This document shows, one piece after another, positions 9,423 to 18,603 of a stretch of 64,000 nucleotides of DNA (the stretch's first letter is position 1; every line of letters starts with the position of its first letter). The notes under the pieces were generated by a model. The model was not told the DNA's origin, searched no databases, and saw only the letters and a program-made list of their open reading frames with translations. Source of the DNA: JAABRU01 sp050180235 (GTDB lineage Bacteria > Desulfobacterota > Desulfobacteria > Desulfobacterales > Desulfococcaceae); the NCBI GenBank assembly GCA_050180235.1, contig JBFXEJ010000009.1, positions 35,861 to 99,860 on the forward strand, given 5' to 3'. The translations under genes and the position numbers were made by a program.

Positions 9423-10032
9423 TATTTTATGTTCCCGGAAATTTAAGATGTTAATATTTTGGATAATCCGGCATATTTAATCGCAGTGCGGAACCGCCTG
9501 CCGAGACCTGTTTCTGCCGGATGCGAAATACATAAACCGGCAGATCCCAAATATGCCAGCCGCCCTGATTCCGAAAAAACATTGGAAATCAGATTTCTGG
9601 CATATATCAGGGTCATTGAGATTTTGCAATACGGACTGTCACTGATGAGAATTTTTTCCGCTTATCTATAACCCGGAAAAGTTGCATTATTTTTACATAA
9701 CAGTTGCAAAATGAACCTGAATCTGTTTTAATACTTCGGCAGATTTTTGGAAAACGGTTTTTTCTCTCTGCTGTGCCGGAGATAACTGACTGTATAAACT
9801 GTTTCTCTTTCACCGTCATTTTGGTTTGGGCCGGAACCGTCCGTCTGCGATCAAATCCAGGTCAGGTGCTTTCAAAATATTGCGGATACCGGCTTTTGCC
9901 TGTATGACGATATTGCGTAATATCAGTCAAAATCTGTAAAAAAGCTGAGTGATAGCAGCCAGGGGATATGCTTATCCCAGGAAACATCATATGTCCTGTG
10001 CGGTTTTTTCCGCAACAGGAAAGGAGGATGAA
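9423..10032. other. Intergenic region, nothing recognised
   Basis: About 610 bp between pfaD and the FecR-like gene, divergently transcribed, so promoters for both should lie here. Short ORFs on both strands have no site or homology that I recognise. A hairpin AGGGGATATGCTTATCCC near 9961-9978 precedes the plus-strand gene. Confidence 0.5.
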
Positions 10033-10953
10033 ATGTCAAAATTTATCCGTATTCTGTCTGTGTCCATACTGGTATGGGCATATACCTTTCCGGCAGCGGC
10101 CGCGGAGAATCCGCTTGCCATGATTATTGATGCAAAGGGGGATGTTGCTTATTCACCGGACGGACAGACATGGAAACCCGTGAACCGCAACAAATTTCTC
10201 TTTGAGGGGTGGCATGTGAAAACCGGTGCCGACAGCGTTTGCAAACTTCTCAAACACAGGACTGACACCATTGAGGTGCTGACCGCAGGCACGGAAATTG
10301 AAACGACTGCGGGTCTTACCAAAGTGCTTCAGGGAAATATTTCAGATACCCGGCCTGCCAGGAGTTTCAGTGCGTTTCTGAAACGGCGTTTTGCCAGTAT
10401 CCAGAAATACACCGTGACACGTTCAGAAAAATCCGGCAGGGACATCCGGCTGAAAACAGCCCGTAACATCACGCTTTCAGAGGATTATCCGGATCTGGTC
10501 TGGGACAGTCCGGGACCGGAATACACGTACCAGCTCTTTGTGGGAGACAAAATGTTTAACGTACCGGGAACCGAAAAGGATATGGTGCGTTTTCGTGTGC
10601 CCCGGCCGTCTCCGGGAGAAATTCCTTACTGTGTCAATGTGCTGTACAAAGATGAAGTGCTGTATGCTCCTGAAGATCGCAATACCCTGAAATGGCTTTC
10701 GGATGAGGAAAAAAAAACCTTCCATCAGGAACTGGCCCGAATGCTGGAGATTGCACCGGACAACAGATTTCTGCTGGGCGTTTTTATGGAAGACAACGGA
10801 TTCCGGGTGGTGGCCATGGATTATTACCGGGATTTTCTGTCTGAAAATCCTGATGCTGCCGAGGTAAGACCTTTTCTTTTAAGGGTACTGGGCGATCTGA
10901 ATCTGGAAAATATGAAAAAGGCGGAGATGGCGCTCAGCCGGAATCAGCAGTAG
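10033..10953 (+). CDS. Exported FecR-like protein
   Basis: 306 residues from the ATG at 10033, which has an ideal AAAGGAGG site; an earlier in-frame ATG at 9949 does not. A signal peptide (ILVWAYTFPAAAA) is followed by a FecR-like segment (IDAKGDVAYSPDGQTWKPV...LFEGWHVKTGADSVCKLL...EIETTAG). Then comes a beta-rich region (LVWDSPGPEYTYQLFVGD) and a helical, TPR-like C-terminus (about 235-300). FecR-type domains sit in the envelope and often pair with CHASE2 proteins. The CHASE2 kinase follows after 22 bp, so the two probably form one operon and sensing unit. Ligand unknown. Confidence 0.75.
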   Translation: MSKFIRILSVSILVWAYTFPAAAAENPLAMIIDAKGDVAYSPDGQTWKPVNRNKFLFEGWHVKTGADSVCKLLKHRTDTIEVLTAGTEIETTAGLTKVLQGNISDTRPARSFSAFLKRRFASIQKYTVTRSEKSGRDIRLKTARNITLSEDYPDLVWDSPGPEYTYQLFVGDKMFNVPGTEKDMVRFRVPRPSPGEIPYCVNVLYKDEVLYAPEDRNTLKWLSDEEKKTFHQELARMLEIAPDNRFLLGVFMEDNGFRVVAMDYYRDFLSENPDAAEVRPFLLRVLGDLNLENMKKAEMALSRNQQ

Positions 10954-10975
10954 TGAAAACCGCTTTTAAGAAAAT

Positions 10976-13321
10976 GTGTTCGGCAATCCGGTGTGGCGCA
11001 TGCTGAAAAAACTTCTCAAAAAATATGATGTTCTTTTTGTTATTCTCCTTTTTCTTTTTTCATTGCTTGCCGAATACCATGAATTTTTTTCCTTATGGGA
11101 AGATCAGACAGTTTTTTTCCGGCATGGAATGCGTTCTGTCTTCGGCAGGCAGGAAGATACAGCGTTTCCGCTGGACAGAATCGCTCTTGTTTCCATAGAT
11201 GACCGTTTTTTTGATGAATATGGGATGTATCCCCTCAGAAGATCGGTTTTGGCAGAAATCATTTCGAATATCAATGCCCTGGGCGCAAAGGTCATCTGTG
11301 TGGATCTGTTTCTGGATCTGCCGGATGCGTGCGGTGATGACAGACTGCTGGCAGAAGTTATAGACCGGAGCCCGGTTCTGCTGGCCTCACGCGCTGTTTT
11401 TGACAGCGGCAGCAGCTTTGCGGATATCCGTTATCCCATCCCCATGTTCAGAAAGGCCGGAAACAGCGGATATGTCAACCTGACCTCCCCAAGTTCCTCA
11501 CTCACCTTTTTAAGCCGTCTGCGCATTCTGCCTGAAGTCACAGAAAGAGAGGACGGATGGCCCATCGCTGTGCAGGCGGTGTCAGCCTATCTGGAAACCA
11601 GACCGGTGCTGACGGACAATATCCTTCACATCGGGAATATTTCCATACCGCTGGATCATTTCCGCGATATGTATATTGATTTTTCCCCCATCCCGGAAGG
11701 ATACCGCTTTCTTTACCAGTATGCGGGCATCCCTGCGTCCGAGTTTCTGAACATTTCCGGCATCGGGCCTGATGAAACCACAGAACTGCAGATGTGGGTC
11801 AGGGACAAGATTGTGATTATCGGGGATACCACTGCCATTTCCCATGACTGGTTTGACACTCCTGTGGGAATGATATACGGAGCCGAGATCATAGCAGATA
11901 CCGTCAGCACCCTGCTCAGGGGAGCACCGCTGCGGCCTGCCCCGTTTTTACTGGAAATGCTTCTTTCCGCTTTTTTTGTTTTTATGATTATTTTATGTGT
12001 TTATCAAATAAGAACCCTTCTGATCCAGATAATGGCCGCAGCGTTCCTGTTTGCCGGATTTATCCTTTTCTGCACCCTGCTCTATGTGCATCATGGCACG
12101 GTTTTTTCCATGGGATACAACCTGACAGCAGGAATCTGCGGATATGTAATTCTCAGTTTTTCAGCCTATTCGCGGGAAAAGAAACTCCATCTGCGGCAGA
12201 AACTGGAAAAGGAGCAGGCAGAAAGAAAGCGGCACGCGGCTGAGGCTGCAAATCAGGCCAAAAGCACTTTCCTGGCCAATATGAGCCATGAACTCCGCAC
12301 TCCGCTTCATGCCATCCTGGGTTTTGCCCAGATTGTGGGCAGAAGCCGGAATCTTTCGCAGAATGAGCGGGATCATCTGCAGATCATCGCGGACAGCGGT
12401 GAACATCTGCTGGCCATTATCAATCAGATACTTGATCTCTCCAAAGTGGAAGCCGGACGCATGTCTGTAAATGAAAAAGACTTTGATCTCAGAAATCTGC
12501 TGGGGGAAGTTGAAAACATGTTCCGGATAAGGGCACAGGCCAAAGGACTGCGTCTCATCTTTGAAACTGATCCGCAACTGCCGGACCTGATTCGCACGGA
12601 TCGTATGAGGCTTAGGCAGATTCTCATCAATCTTATCGGCAATGCCGTCAAATTCACGGCTGAAGGTTCGGTATGGGTCAGAGCCGGACTCGCGGACAGC
12701 GGAAAAAGCAGCTCACCGAAAGAAGAACCTGTTCATATGCTCCGTTTTGAAGTCGAAGATACCGGACCCGGCATTGCAGCCGAAGAACGGGAATGCCTTT
12801 TCAATGCCTTTGTGCAGACCGAAACCGGACGCAGATCCCAGGAAGGCTCAGGACTGGGACTGGTCATCAGCCGTCAGTTTGTAAAACTTCTGGGCGGGGA
12901 TCTTACGCTGATAAGTCCGTGCCGGACTCCGGAGCAGACTGCAAATGATGACAGAAGCGGAAACAAAGCGCCGGGGGTTTTGTTCTCTTTTCATATCCGG
13001 GCCGGACTGCCGGATTTTGCGGAAAAAGATGTTTTGGGAAAAAAGGAAAAAAAACATAAAGACAGTACCGGGAAAGCGCTTTATTCCAGCGTCCCGGCAG
13101 AACCTGTTAAAAACGTGCCGGGTCCCGGGGTATTTGCAAATCTGCCTCCTGATTTGCCGCTGAATCTGCGTCAGGCCATCAATGAACTGGATGACGACAG
13201 GATCCGCACACTGATGGAAGATATCCGTAAACATGATCCCGCTCTGTCCGAATCCCTTGGTTTACTGGTTCGTGAATTCAGATATGAAGAACTTCTCGGA
13301 ATACTTCCGGAAAATGTTTAA
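10976..13321 (+). CDS. CHASE2-domain sensor histidine kinase
   Basis: 781 residues if the GTG at 10976 is used; an in-frame ATG at 11000 is an alternative, and neither has a strong ribosome site. Architecture: one N-terminal membrane helix (about 18-36), a periplasmic CHASE2 sensor (about 45-320, with ALVSIDDRFFDEYG and KIVIIGDTTAISHDWFDTP), three closely spaced membrane helices (about 320-400), a HisKA domain with phospho-acceptor His438 in NMSHELRTPLH, and a HATPase domain (N-box Asn556, DTGPGI, GSGLGLVIS). A C-terminal helical extension of about 120 residues has no recognised domain. No receiver is attached, so a separate response regulator is expected. It is probably co-transcribed with the FecR-like gene. 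Confidence 0.9.
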   Translation: MFGNPVWRMLKKLLKKYDVLFVILLFLFSLLAEYHEFFSLWEDQTVFFRHGMRSVFGRQEDTAFPLDRIALVSIDDRFFDEYGMYPLRRSVLAEIISNINALGAKVICVDLFLDLPDACGDDRLLAEVIDRSPVLLASRAVFDSGSSFADIRYPIPMFRKAGNSGYVNLTSPSSSLTFLSRLRILPEVTEREDGWPIAVQAVSAYLETRPVLTDNILHIGNISIPLDHFRDMYIDFSPIPEGYRFLYQYAGIPASEFLNISGIGPDETTELQMWVRDKIVIIGDTTAISHDWFDTPVGMIYGAEIIADTVSTLLRGAPLRPAPFLLEMLLSAFFVFMIILCVYQIRTLLIQIMAAAFLFAGFILFCTLLYVHHGTVFSMGYNLTAGICGYVILSFSAYSREKKLHLRQKLEKEQAERKRHAAEAANQAKSTFLANMSHELRTPLHAILGFAQIVGRSRNLSQNERDHLQIIADSGEHLLAIINQILDLSKVEAGRMSVNEKDFDLRNLLGEVENMFRIRAQAKGLRLIFETDPQLPDLIRTDRMRLRQILINLIGNAVKFTAEGSVWVRAGLADSGKSSSPKEEPVHMLRFEVEDTGPGIAAEERECLFNAFVQTETGRRSQEGSGLGLVISRQFVKLLGGDLTLISPCRTPEQTANDDRSGNKAPGVLFSFHIRAGLPDFAEKDVLGKKEKKHKDSTGKALYSSVPAEPVKNVPGPGVFANLPPDLPLNLRQAINELDDDRIRTLMEDIRKHDPALSESLGLLVREFRYEELLGILPENV

Positions 13322-13695
13322 TATTTAATGCTGAATGATTGTCTGTCCCCAGTTTCCGGTCCATAACCCGGTTTAAGGCGATTTCCATGAAAAAATGTAC
13401 CATCATTGCAGGGTGGGCACGGTTTTTTGTGCCCGCCGTCCTGCTGAAACGGTGGGCACAAAAAACCGTGCCCACCCTACGAAAAACGGTATAATCATTA
13501 ATGGAAATCACCTAAGATTATCATTCACCATTAAACATTCACCATTAAGCTGCCATAGCTTTTAAGATAATTATTTTGGAGCAGGCCGGGTTGAACGCAG
13601 TGAAACCCAACATTCTGAGTTTGTCGGGTTTAATTCCTCAACCCAGTCTGCAGGAATCCCCAAAAATATTTTCTTAAAGCCTACAGGAGATTGCG
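13322..13695. other. Intergenic region with family A element
   Basis: Contains the element at 13374-13515; the remaining 180 bp before the hybrid kinase gene shows nothing I recognise. Confidence 0.5.
13374..13515. mobile_element. Family A MITE-like element, copy 2
   Basis: Ends TAAGGCGATTTCCAT and ATGGAAATCACCTAA, about 142 bp, with the same GGGTGGGCACGG...CCGTGCCCACCC palindromic core as 4063-4203. Several compensating changes keep the arms paired. Confidence 0.75.
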
Positions 13696-16683
13696 ATGAA
13701 GCACAGATTCTCAGAAACACTCAGAAACTCTGCCTTATTTTTTCTTTGTGTATTTTCTGTCCCTCCTGCCTGTGCTGCGGATCTTCCGGCACTGTCTCCG
13801 GGTGTGAATGCCGCAGTTTTACTGACTGCCGGACTCATTCTTGTATTTCTGGCGGCTTATGCCATCAGCCTCCGGAAAAAACTGCGCTGTGCCCAGACAC
13901 AAAAGGAAGCGTATTTGTCTGAAAAGACAGCACAGATCATGCCGGATACTGTCCCGGATACAGTCAGAGATGATTTTCTTTCCGATATTTCCCATGAACT
14001 GCGAACCCCTCTCATCGGGGTTATCGGCATTGCGGATGCTATGCTTACGGGAGTGGCAGGGCCGGTCAATCCGGATATCAGGAAAAATCTGACTGTTATT
14101 GCAGGCAGTTGCCGCAGGCTTTCCCATATGGTGAACAATATTGCGGATACTGCCCGTGTAAAGCGCAAATTCATTGAACTCAGTCCCAAACCTGTCTGCA
14201 TACAGCATCTGGCCGACATTGTCCTCACATTTTGCCTGCCCCTTGTTTCCGGAAAACCCATAAAACTCAATAATGCCATTGATCCTGAAATTCCGACTGT
14301 CCATGCCGATGAGGATCGCCTCCAGCAGATTCTTTGCAATCTTGTGGGCAATGCCATCCGTTTCACGGATGAGGGAAACGTGGAAATTTCCTGCCGTCTC
14401 CTCAGTGATGACGAAATTGCGGTGCGGATTTCCGATACAGGAAGAGCACCCGGCAGCCCGGAAAAAATTTTCAGTGCAGCAGAACCGGAGTTGCGGGAAT
14501 CCGGAGATTCTCCCGGCATCAGTCTTTCCCTTACCCGCAAACTTGTGGAAATGCATGGCGGCAGGATATGGGCCGAATCCGGCGATGGCGGGGGAACGGT
14601 TTTCTGTTTTACCCTTCCGGTTTCCCATGAAAAACCTGAAACTGAAATTTCCCGGATCAGTGAAACTGTCCCCTGTTTCAGGGATGCAGAATTGCCGGAA
14701 AAGGTGCGCTTTGCGGAAGCAGACAGACAGGGCACAGAAAAAAAAGCACGGATTCTGGTGGTGGATGATGATCCGGTTCATCTGCAGGTGGTGGTGAGTT
14801 TTCTTGCTGCTGAGAATTATGAGATGCTGACAGCATGCGATGGAAACGGGGCTTTGGAATTTCTTGACAAAGAGAAAAAACCGGATCTGATTCTGCTGGA
14901 TGTGGTCATGCCCGGTAAATCCGGTTTTGATATCTGCCGGGAAATCCGTAAAAAATATTCCTCCAGTGAAATGCCTGTGATTATGCTCACAGCCAGAAAC
15001 CGGGTTACTGATCTGGTCAAAGGCTTTGAATCCGGAGCCAATGATTATCTGAGCAAACCCGTATCCCACAGGGAACTGATTTCACGGGTCAAAACCCATA
15101 TTCATCTCAATTTTTCAGACAGGGCGCTGAGGGAGAGTGAAAGAAAATACAGGGAAATATTTGAAAATGTTTTTGATTTCTGGTTTACGCACGATCTGGA
15201 TGGAAATATCATGGAAAGCAATCTGCCCTTCAAGCAGGGCTGGGGATATGAAAATACGGATGTCACCAGCATGAATATAAGGGATATGCTGGCTCCCAGG
15301 TATGCGGACAGATTCACGTCTTATATGGACAGAATTCTGCATGACGGCAAATACGGGGGAATCACCTGCTGCCTTACCCGTGACGGAACAGAAAGAATGC
15401 TGGATTTCCGGGTGGCTCTCATCCGTGATGAAAAGGGACGGCCATTCAGTGTCCGGGGAACAGCCAGGGATGTTACCGAACGGATTCAGTTTGAAAAGGA
15501 AAAGGCAGATCTGGAAAAACAGATCCGCCAGTCCCAGAAAATGCAGGCCATTGGAACTCTGGCCGGGGGAATTGCCCATGATTTCAACAATATTCTTTTT
15601 CCCATCATCGGTTATACTGAAATGGTGCTGGAGCGGATTGCAGGCGATGATCCCTCCCGCAATGATCTGGAGGAGGTACTCCGGGCTGCCAACCGGGCTG
15701 CTGATATGGTCCGCCAGATTCTTTCCTTTGCCCGTCAGACCGAGGAGGAGTGGAAACCCATGCAGATCCATCCGGTCATCAGAGAGGCACTGAAACTTCT
15801 GAAGGCTTCTCTGCCGGCCACCATTGAAATCCGGACGGACATTCCGGACGGAACCGACTGTGTTCTGGCAGATCCCAGCCAGATTCATCAGATTATCATG
15901 AATCTTTGCACCAATGCCTATCATGCCATGCGGGAAAAAGGCGGTATTCTGCGCGTGACCCTGGAGAACCTGTATATTGATGCGAAAAATGCTGTTCCGG
16001 TTCATGATATGACGCCCGGCCCCTGGTTCCGGCTGACAGTCAGTGATACCGGATGCGGAATGGCTCCGGAGGTGCTGGAGCGGATATTTGATCCCTATTT
16101 CACCACACGCCCTATGGGTGAGGGAACCGGAATGGGGCTGGCCGTGGTGCACAGGATAGTCAGTAATCTGCGGGGGCATATCACGGTATCCAGTACGGAA
16201 GGGGAGGGCAGTATTTTTCAGATATGGCTGCCCAGGCTCGAATCCGAAATCTGTGAACATGAACCTGAAGTTCCTCGGAAGCCTTTGGGCGGAAACGAGC
16301 GGATTCTGGTGGTGGATGATGAACAGCAGATTGTGGACATGATACGCAAGATGCTTGATGGCATAGGCTATGATGTCACCGTGCGTTACAGCAGCCCGGA
16401 CGCGCTGGAGGCTTTCCGGGCCAATCCGGACAGATTCGATCTGGTCATCACAGATCAGACCATGCCCAATCTTACAGGAGCTGAATTCTGCAGAGAACTG
16501 ATGAGAATCAGGCCTGATGTGCGGATTATCCTGTGCACGGGCTTCAGTGATCTGATTTCACGGAAAAAGGCATTTGATCTGGGTATCCGGGGTTTTCTGA
16601 TGAAACCTGTGGAAAAAAATGATCTGATCTGTACCATCCGTGATGTGCTGGACGGAAAAACCGAACCGGAACACTTTGAATAA
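13696..16683 (+). CDS. Hybrid sensor kinase: HK-receiver-PAS-HK-receiver
   Basis: 995 residues; ATG with CAGGAGATTGCG upstream. Order: signal/anchor helices (about 10-30 and 35-57), first HisKA (His100 in DISHELRTPL) and HATPase (N-box LVGNAIRF, DTG), receiver 1 (Asp402 in LILLDVVMPG), PAS domain (about 475-590), second HisKA of the His-Asp-Phe-Asn type (His628 in GGIAHDFNNIL) with HATPase (DTGCGM, GTGMGLAVVH), and receiver 2 (Asp920 in LVITDQTMPN). Two complete kinase cores in one chain are unusual and suggest an internal phosphorelay or two-input integration. The first HATPase has a weak G1 box (DTGRAPGSPEK) and may be poor at binding ATP. No output domain, so signals leave by phosphotransfer. 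Confidence 0.9.
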   Translation: MKHRFSETLRNSALFFLCVFSVPPACAADLPALSPGVNAAVLLTAGLILVFLAAYAISLRKKLRCAQTQKEAYLSEKTAQIMPDTVPDTVRDDFLSDISHELRTPLIGVIGIADAMLTGVAGPVNPDIRKNLTVIAGSCRRLSHMVNNIADTARVKRKFIELSPKPVCIQHLADIVLTFCLPLVSGKPIKLNNAIDPEIPTVHADEDRLQQILCNLVGNAIRFTDEGNVEISCRLLSDDEIAVRISDTGRAPGSPEKIFSAAEPELRESGDSPGISLSLTRKLVEMHGGRIWAESGDGGGTVFCFTLPVSHEKPETEISRISETVPCFRDAELPEKVRFAEADRQGTEKKARILVVDDDPVHLQVVVSFLAAENYEMLTACDGNGALEFLDKEKKPDLILLDVVMPGKSGFDICREIRKKYSSSEMPVIMLTARNRVTDLVKGFESGANDYLSKPVSHRELISRVKTHIHLNFSDRALRESERKYREIFENVFDFWFTHDLDGNIMESNLPFKQGWGYENTDVTSMNIRDMLAPRYADRFTSYMDRILHDGKYGGITCCLTRDGTERMLDFRVALIRDEKGRPFSVRGTARDVTERIQFEKEKADLEKQIRQSQKMQAIGTLAGGIAHDFNNILFPIIGYTEMVLERIAGDDPSRNDLEEVLRAANRAADMVRQILSFARQTEEEWKPMQIHPVIREALKLLKASLPATIEIRTDIPDGTDCVLADPSQIHQIIMNLCTNAYHAMREKGGILRVTLENLYIDAKNAVPVHDMTPGPWFRLTVSDTGCGMAPEVLERIFDPYFTTRPMGEGTGMGLAVVHRIVSNLRGHITVSSTEGEGSIFQIWLPRLESEICEHEPEVPRKPLGGNERILVVDDEQQIVDMIRKMLDGIGYDVTVRYSSPDALEAFRANPDRFDLVITDQTMPNLTGAEFCRELMRIRPDVRIILCTGFSDLISRKKAFDLGIRGFLMKPVEKNDLICTIRDVLDGKTEPEHFE

Positions 16684-16774
16684 TCTTCAGATGAGTCCTG
16701 AATTCCGGATGAAAAATCTGTGGCAGTGCTATACAGGCAATGCTGTTATAACATTTAAACTTTACAAACAGATA

Positions 16775-16856
16775 CAGATGTATTATACCGGCTCGCCATT
16801 GGTTTTATACGATGCTGAACAGCAAATCCGGAGGAGTGCAAAAATTGGGCGGAGCG
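16775..16856. mobile_element. Half of a family B element
   Basis: ATACCGGCTCGCCATTGG end, then TTTATACGATGCTGAACAGC and GGAGTGCAAAAATTGGGCGG. It matches the reverse complement of 38915-38985, but the other terminal repeat is missing. Confidence 0.5.
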
Positions 16857-16896
16857 TTTTTTTTGCCGCATCAGCAATATTACAGGAGGTGATATT

Positions 16897-17619
16897 ATGC
16901 CAAAGACATTCATAAGCACTGCAATACTTTGCCTTTTGATTATCAGTTACGCTCTGGCCGATCAGGCCGCCTGGGTGGACAAAAGAAATGCGTACAAAGC
17001 AGGAGAAATGATTGAAACCGGAACCGAACTGCGCCAGTTCTGTGCGCCCTGCGGAGATACGGTGTGGACGCCCGTTACCGCCAAACAGGTGGAGGTGAGA
17101 AATCCGGAAAAAAATTTTTATGAGGTGTTTGTCAACGATACCGGCCTTGATCTGGCATATGTATATATTCTCAGGGACGGAAAATGGCGGAATATGGCCA
17201 TGATACTGGGACTGCCGGTTTCTGATGTGCCGGAATTTCTGCCTGACAACACAGCACTGCCGGGTAAAGGGGAAGATCCCATTGACCGGGAACTGTCCGT
17301 ATGTATGGACAAAGATCCTTCAACGGCCAATATGGTCAACTGTATACATGCGGCTGCGGAAAAATGGGATTCAGAACTCAATCTTGTGTATCAGGAACTC
17401 AAAGAGCGGCTCAAACCGGAAGCCAGAAAGTCCCTTACAGAAGCCCAGCGGGCATGGATTGCCTACCGTGATCTGGAATTCAAAAATATTCAGGGAGTTT
17501 ATTCAGGTCTTGAAGGAACCATGTTTCATCCCATGCGCGCGGAAAGCGGGATGCAGATCACCAGAAACCGGGTTTTGGAACTGCGGTCATATCTTTCCCT
17601 GTTTGAAATCGGGGACTGA
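16897..17619 (+). CDS. Exported protein with LprI/DUF1311 domain
   Basis: 240 residues; strong site ACAGGAGGTGATATT. A signal peptide (ILCLLIISYALA) is followed by an unassigned N-terminal domain with a Cys pair (QFCAPCGD). The C-terminal half is a lysozyme-inhibitor LprI-like domain: MVNCIHAAAEKWDSELNLVYQELKERL...LTEAQRAWIAYRDLEF. LprI-type proteins are periplasmic or lipid-anchored and some bind lysozyme; function in this lineage is unproven. A truncated relative is at 36508-36813. Confidence 0.75.
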   Translation: MPKTFISTAILCLLIISYALADQAAWVDKRNAYKAGEMIETGTELRQFCAPCGDTVWTPVTAKQVEVRNPEKNFYEVFVNDTGLDLAYVYILRDGKWRNMAMILGLPVSDVPEFLPDNTALPGKGEDPIDRELSVCMDKDPSTANMVNCIHAAAEKWDSELNLVYQELKERLKPEARKSLTEAQRAWIAYRDLEFKNIQGVYSGLEGTMFHPMRAESGMQITRNRVLELRSYLSLFEIGD

Positions 17620-17637
17620 TTTAAAAAAGGCTGTTCC

Positions 17638-18381
17638 ATGTATATTCTTGCAGATTCACATGTAAACAGTGCAGCAGGGCCTGCTTTTTTCCGGATGCTG
17701 GAATTTCTGGCAAACACTCCGGATGATATTGTATTTCTGGGAGATATTTTTGATCTCTGGATTGCCGTTCCCAAATATGAAAATGAACTTCACCGGCGTT
17801 TTCTGGCCTGGTGCGCGGTGCAGAAACAGAAAAGGAGTATCGGACTGGTGGAAGGCAATCACGAATTTTTTGTTGCGCAGGAAAGAAAAAAATTTTTTAC
17901 GTGGGCCGCAGATGCGGCTTTTCATGAGAATTCATCCGGATTTCTTTTCTGCCACGGGGACACAATCAACTCCAAAGACAGAAATTACCTGCTGTTCCGA
18001 AAGCTGACCAAAAATATTATCATCAAAACTCTTCTGCGTGTAATTCCTTTCGGGCCAGCCATTGCGGAGCAGATCAAAAGGCAAATCAAAAGCCGGAAAA
18101 GCGAATTCCGGAAGCATATGCCGGAAGATGAGATCACCCGTTTTGCAGATGCACAGTTCAGAAAAGGGACGCACACCATTTTCCTGGGGCATTTTCATCA
18201 GAATGGCGGTTATATCTACGCTCCATCCGGGAATCACAGGCTTTTCGTCCTTCCGGACTGGCTGAACAGCCAAACCGTCACCTATTATAATGAAAAAAGC
18301 AATGAGATTTTTTCTGTGAAGGTTTGGGACATTGGGAACTGTGCTCTGAAACCTGAAATCCAGCCTCTGAAACCTCCTTGA
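17638..18381 (+). CDS. LpxH-like metallophosphoesterase, C-terminus altered by duplication
   Basis: 247 residues. Calcineurin-type metal ligands are all present: Asp6/His8 (ADSH), Asp36 (GDIFD), Asn74/His75 (GNHE), His106 (HGD), His185/His187 (GHFH). Size and the lysine-rich insert before GHFH resemble UDP-2,3-diacylglucosamine hydrolase (lipid A synthesis), though LpxH itself usually has GNRD where this has GNHE, so substrate is uncertain. It follows the LprI-like gene by 18 bp. A 62-bp tandem duplication (18318-18441) covers the 3' end and shifts the frame, so the protein now stops after QPLKPP. Without it the frame would run on about 18 more residues to a TAA at 18502-18504. Confidence 0.7.
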   Translation: MYILADSHVNSAAGPAFFRMLEFLANTPDDIVFLGDIFDLWIAVPKYENELHRRFLAWCAVQKQKRSIGLVEGNHEFFVAQERKKFFTWAADAAFHENSSGFLFCHGDTINSKDRNYLLFRKLTKNIIIKTLLRVIPFGPAIAEQIKRQIKSRKSEFRKHMPEDEITRFADAQFRKGTHTIFLGHFHQNGGYIYAPSGNHRLFVLPDWLNSQTVTYYNEKSNEIFSVKVWDIGNCALKPEIQPLKPP

Positions 18382-18441
18382 AGGTTTGGGACATTGGGAA
18401 CTGTGCTCTGAAACCTGAAATCCAGCCTCTGAAACCTCCTT
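18318..18441. repeat. 62-bp perfect tandem duplication across a stop codon
   Basis: The unit beginning GAAGGTTTGGGACATTGGGA occurs at 18318-18379 and again at 18380-18441 without changes. Because 62 is not a multiple of three, the second copy is read in another frame and the TGA at the junction (18379-18381) ends the phosphoesterase gene. Confidence 0.9.
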
Positions 18442-18603
18442 CTGACATTTTTACAAAAAAAGATTTGACAAAACATCTGGATTGTATTAAACAGTAATAA
18501 TTACTGATAAATTATAACTGACTGTTTTTGTTGTAAAACGGTCAGAGTGACAGAAAACGGGAGTCAGGGACTTAAAAAATCTTTCCATGAAGGGAGAAAA
18601 AAG
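18442..18603 (+). promoter_or_regulatory. Probable cooS control region
   Basis: A TTGACA at 18465 and a perfect 15-bp odd palindrome CAGTAATAATTACTG (18492-18506) lie upstream of cooS. The palindrome could be an operator. It does not match the CooA consensus (TGTCR...YGACA). No clear -10 box at ideal spacing. Confidence 0.3.

Noticed and set aside
13819..15069. 416-residue minus-strand ORF, and 15115-16260, opposite the hybrid kinase
   Set aside because: Shadows of a gene whose kinase and receiver motifs are all in the plus-strand frame.
18442..18546. CooA binding site upstream of cooS
   Set aside because: The palindrome CAGTAATAATTACTG does not fit TGTCR...YGACA; kept only as an unassigned operator candidate.
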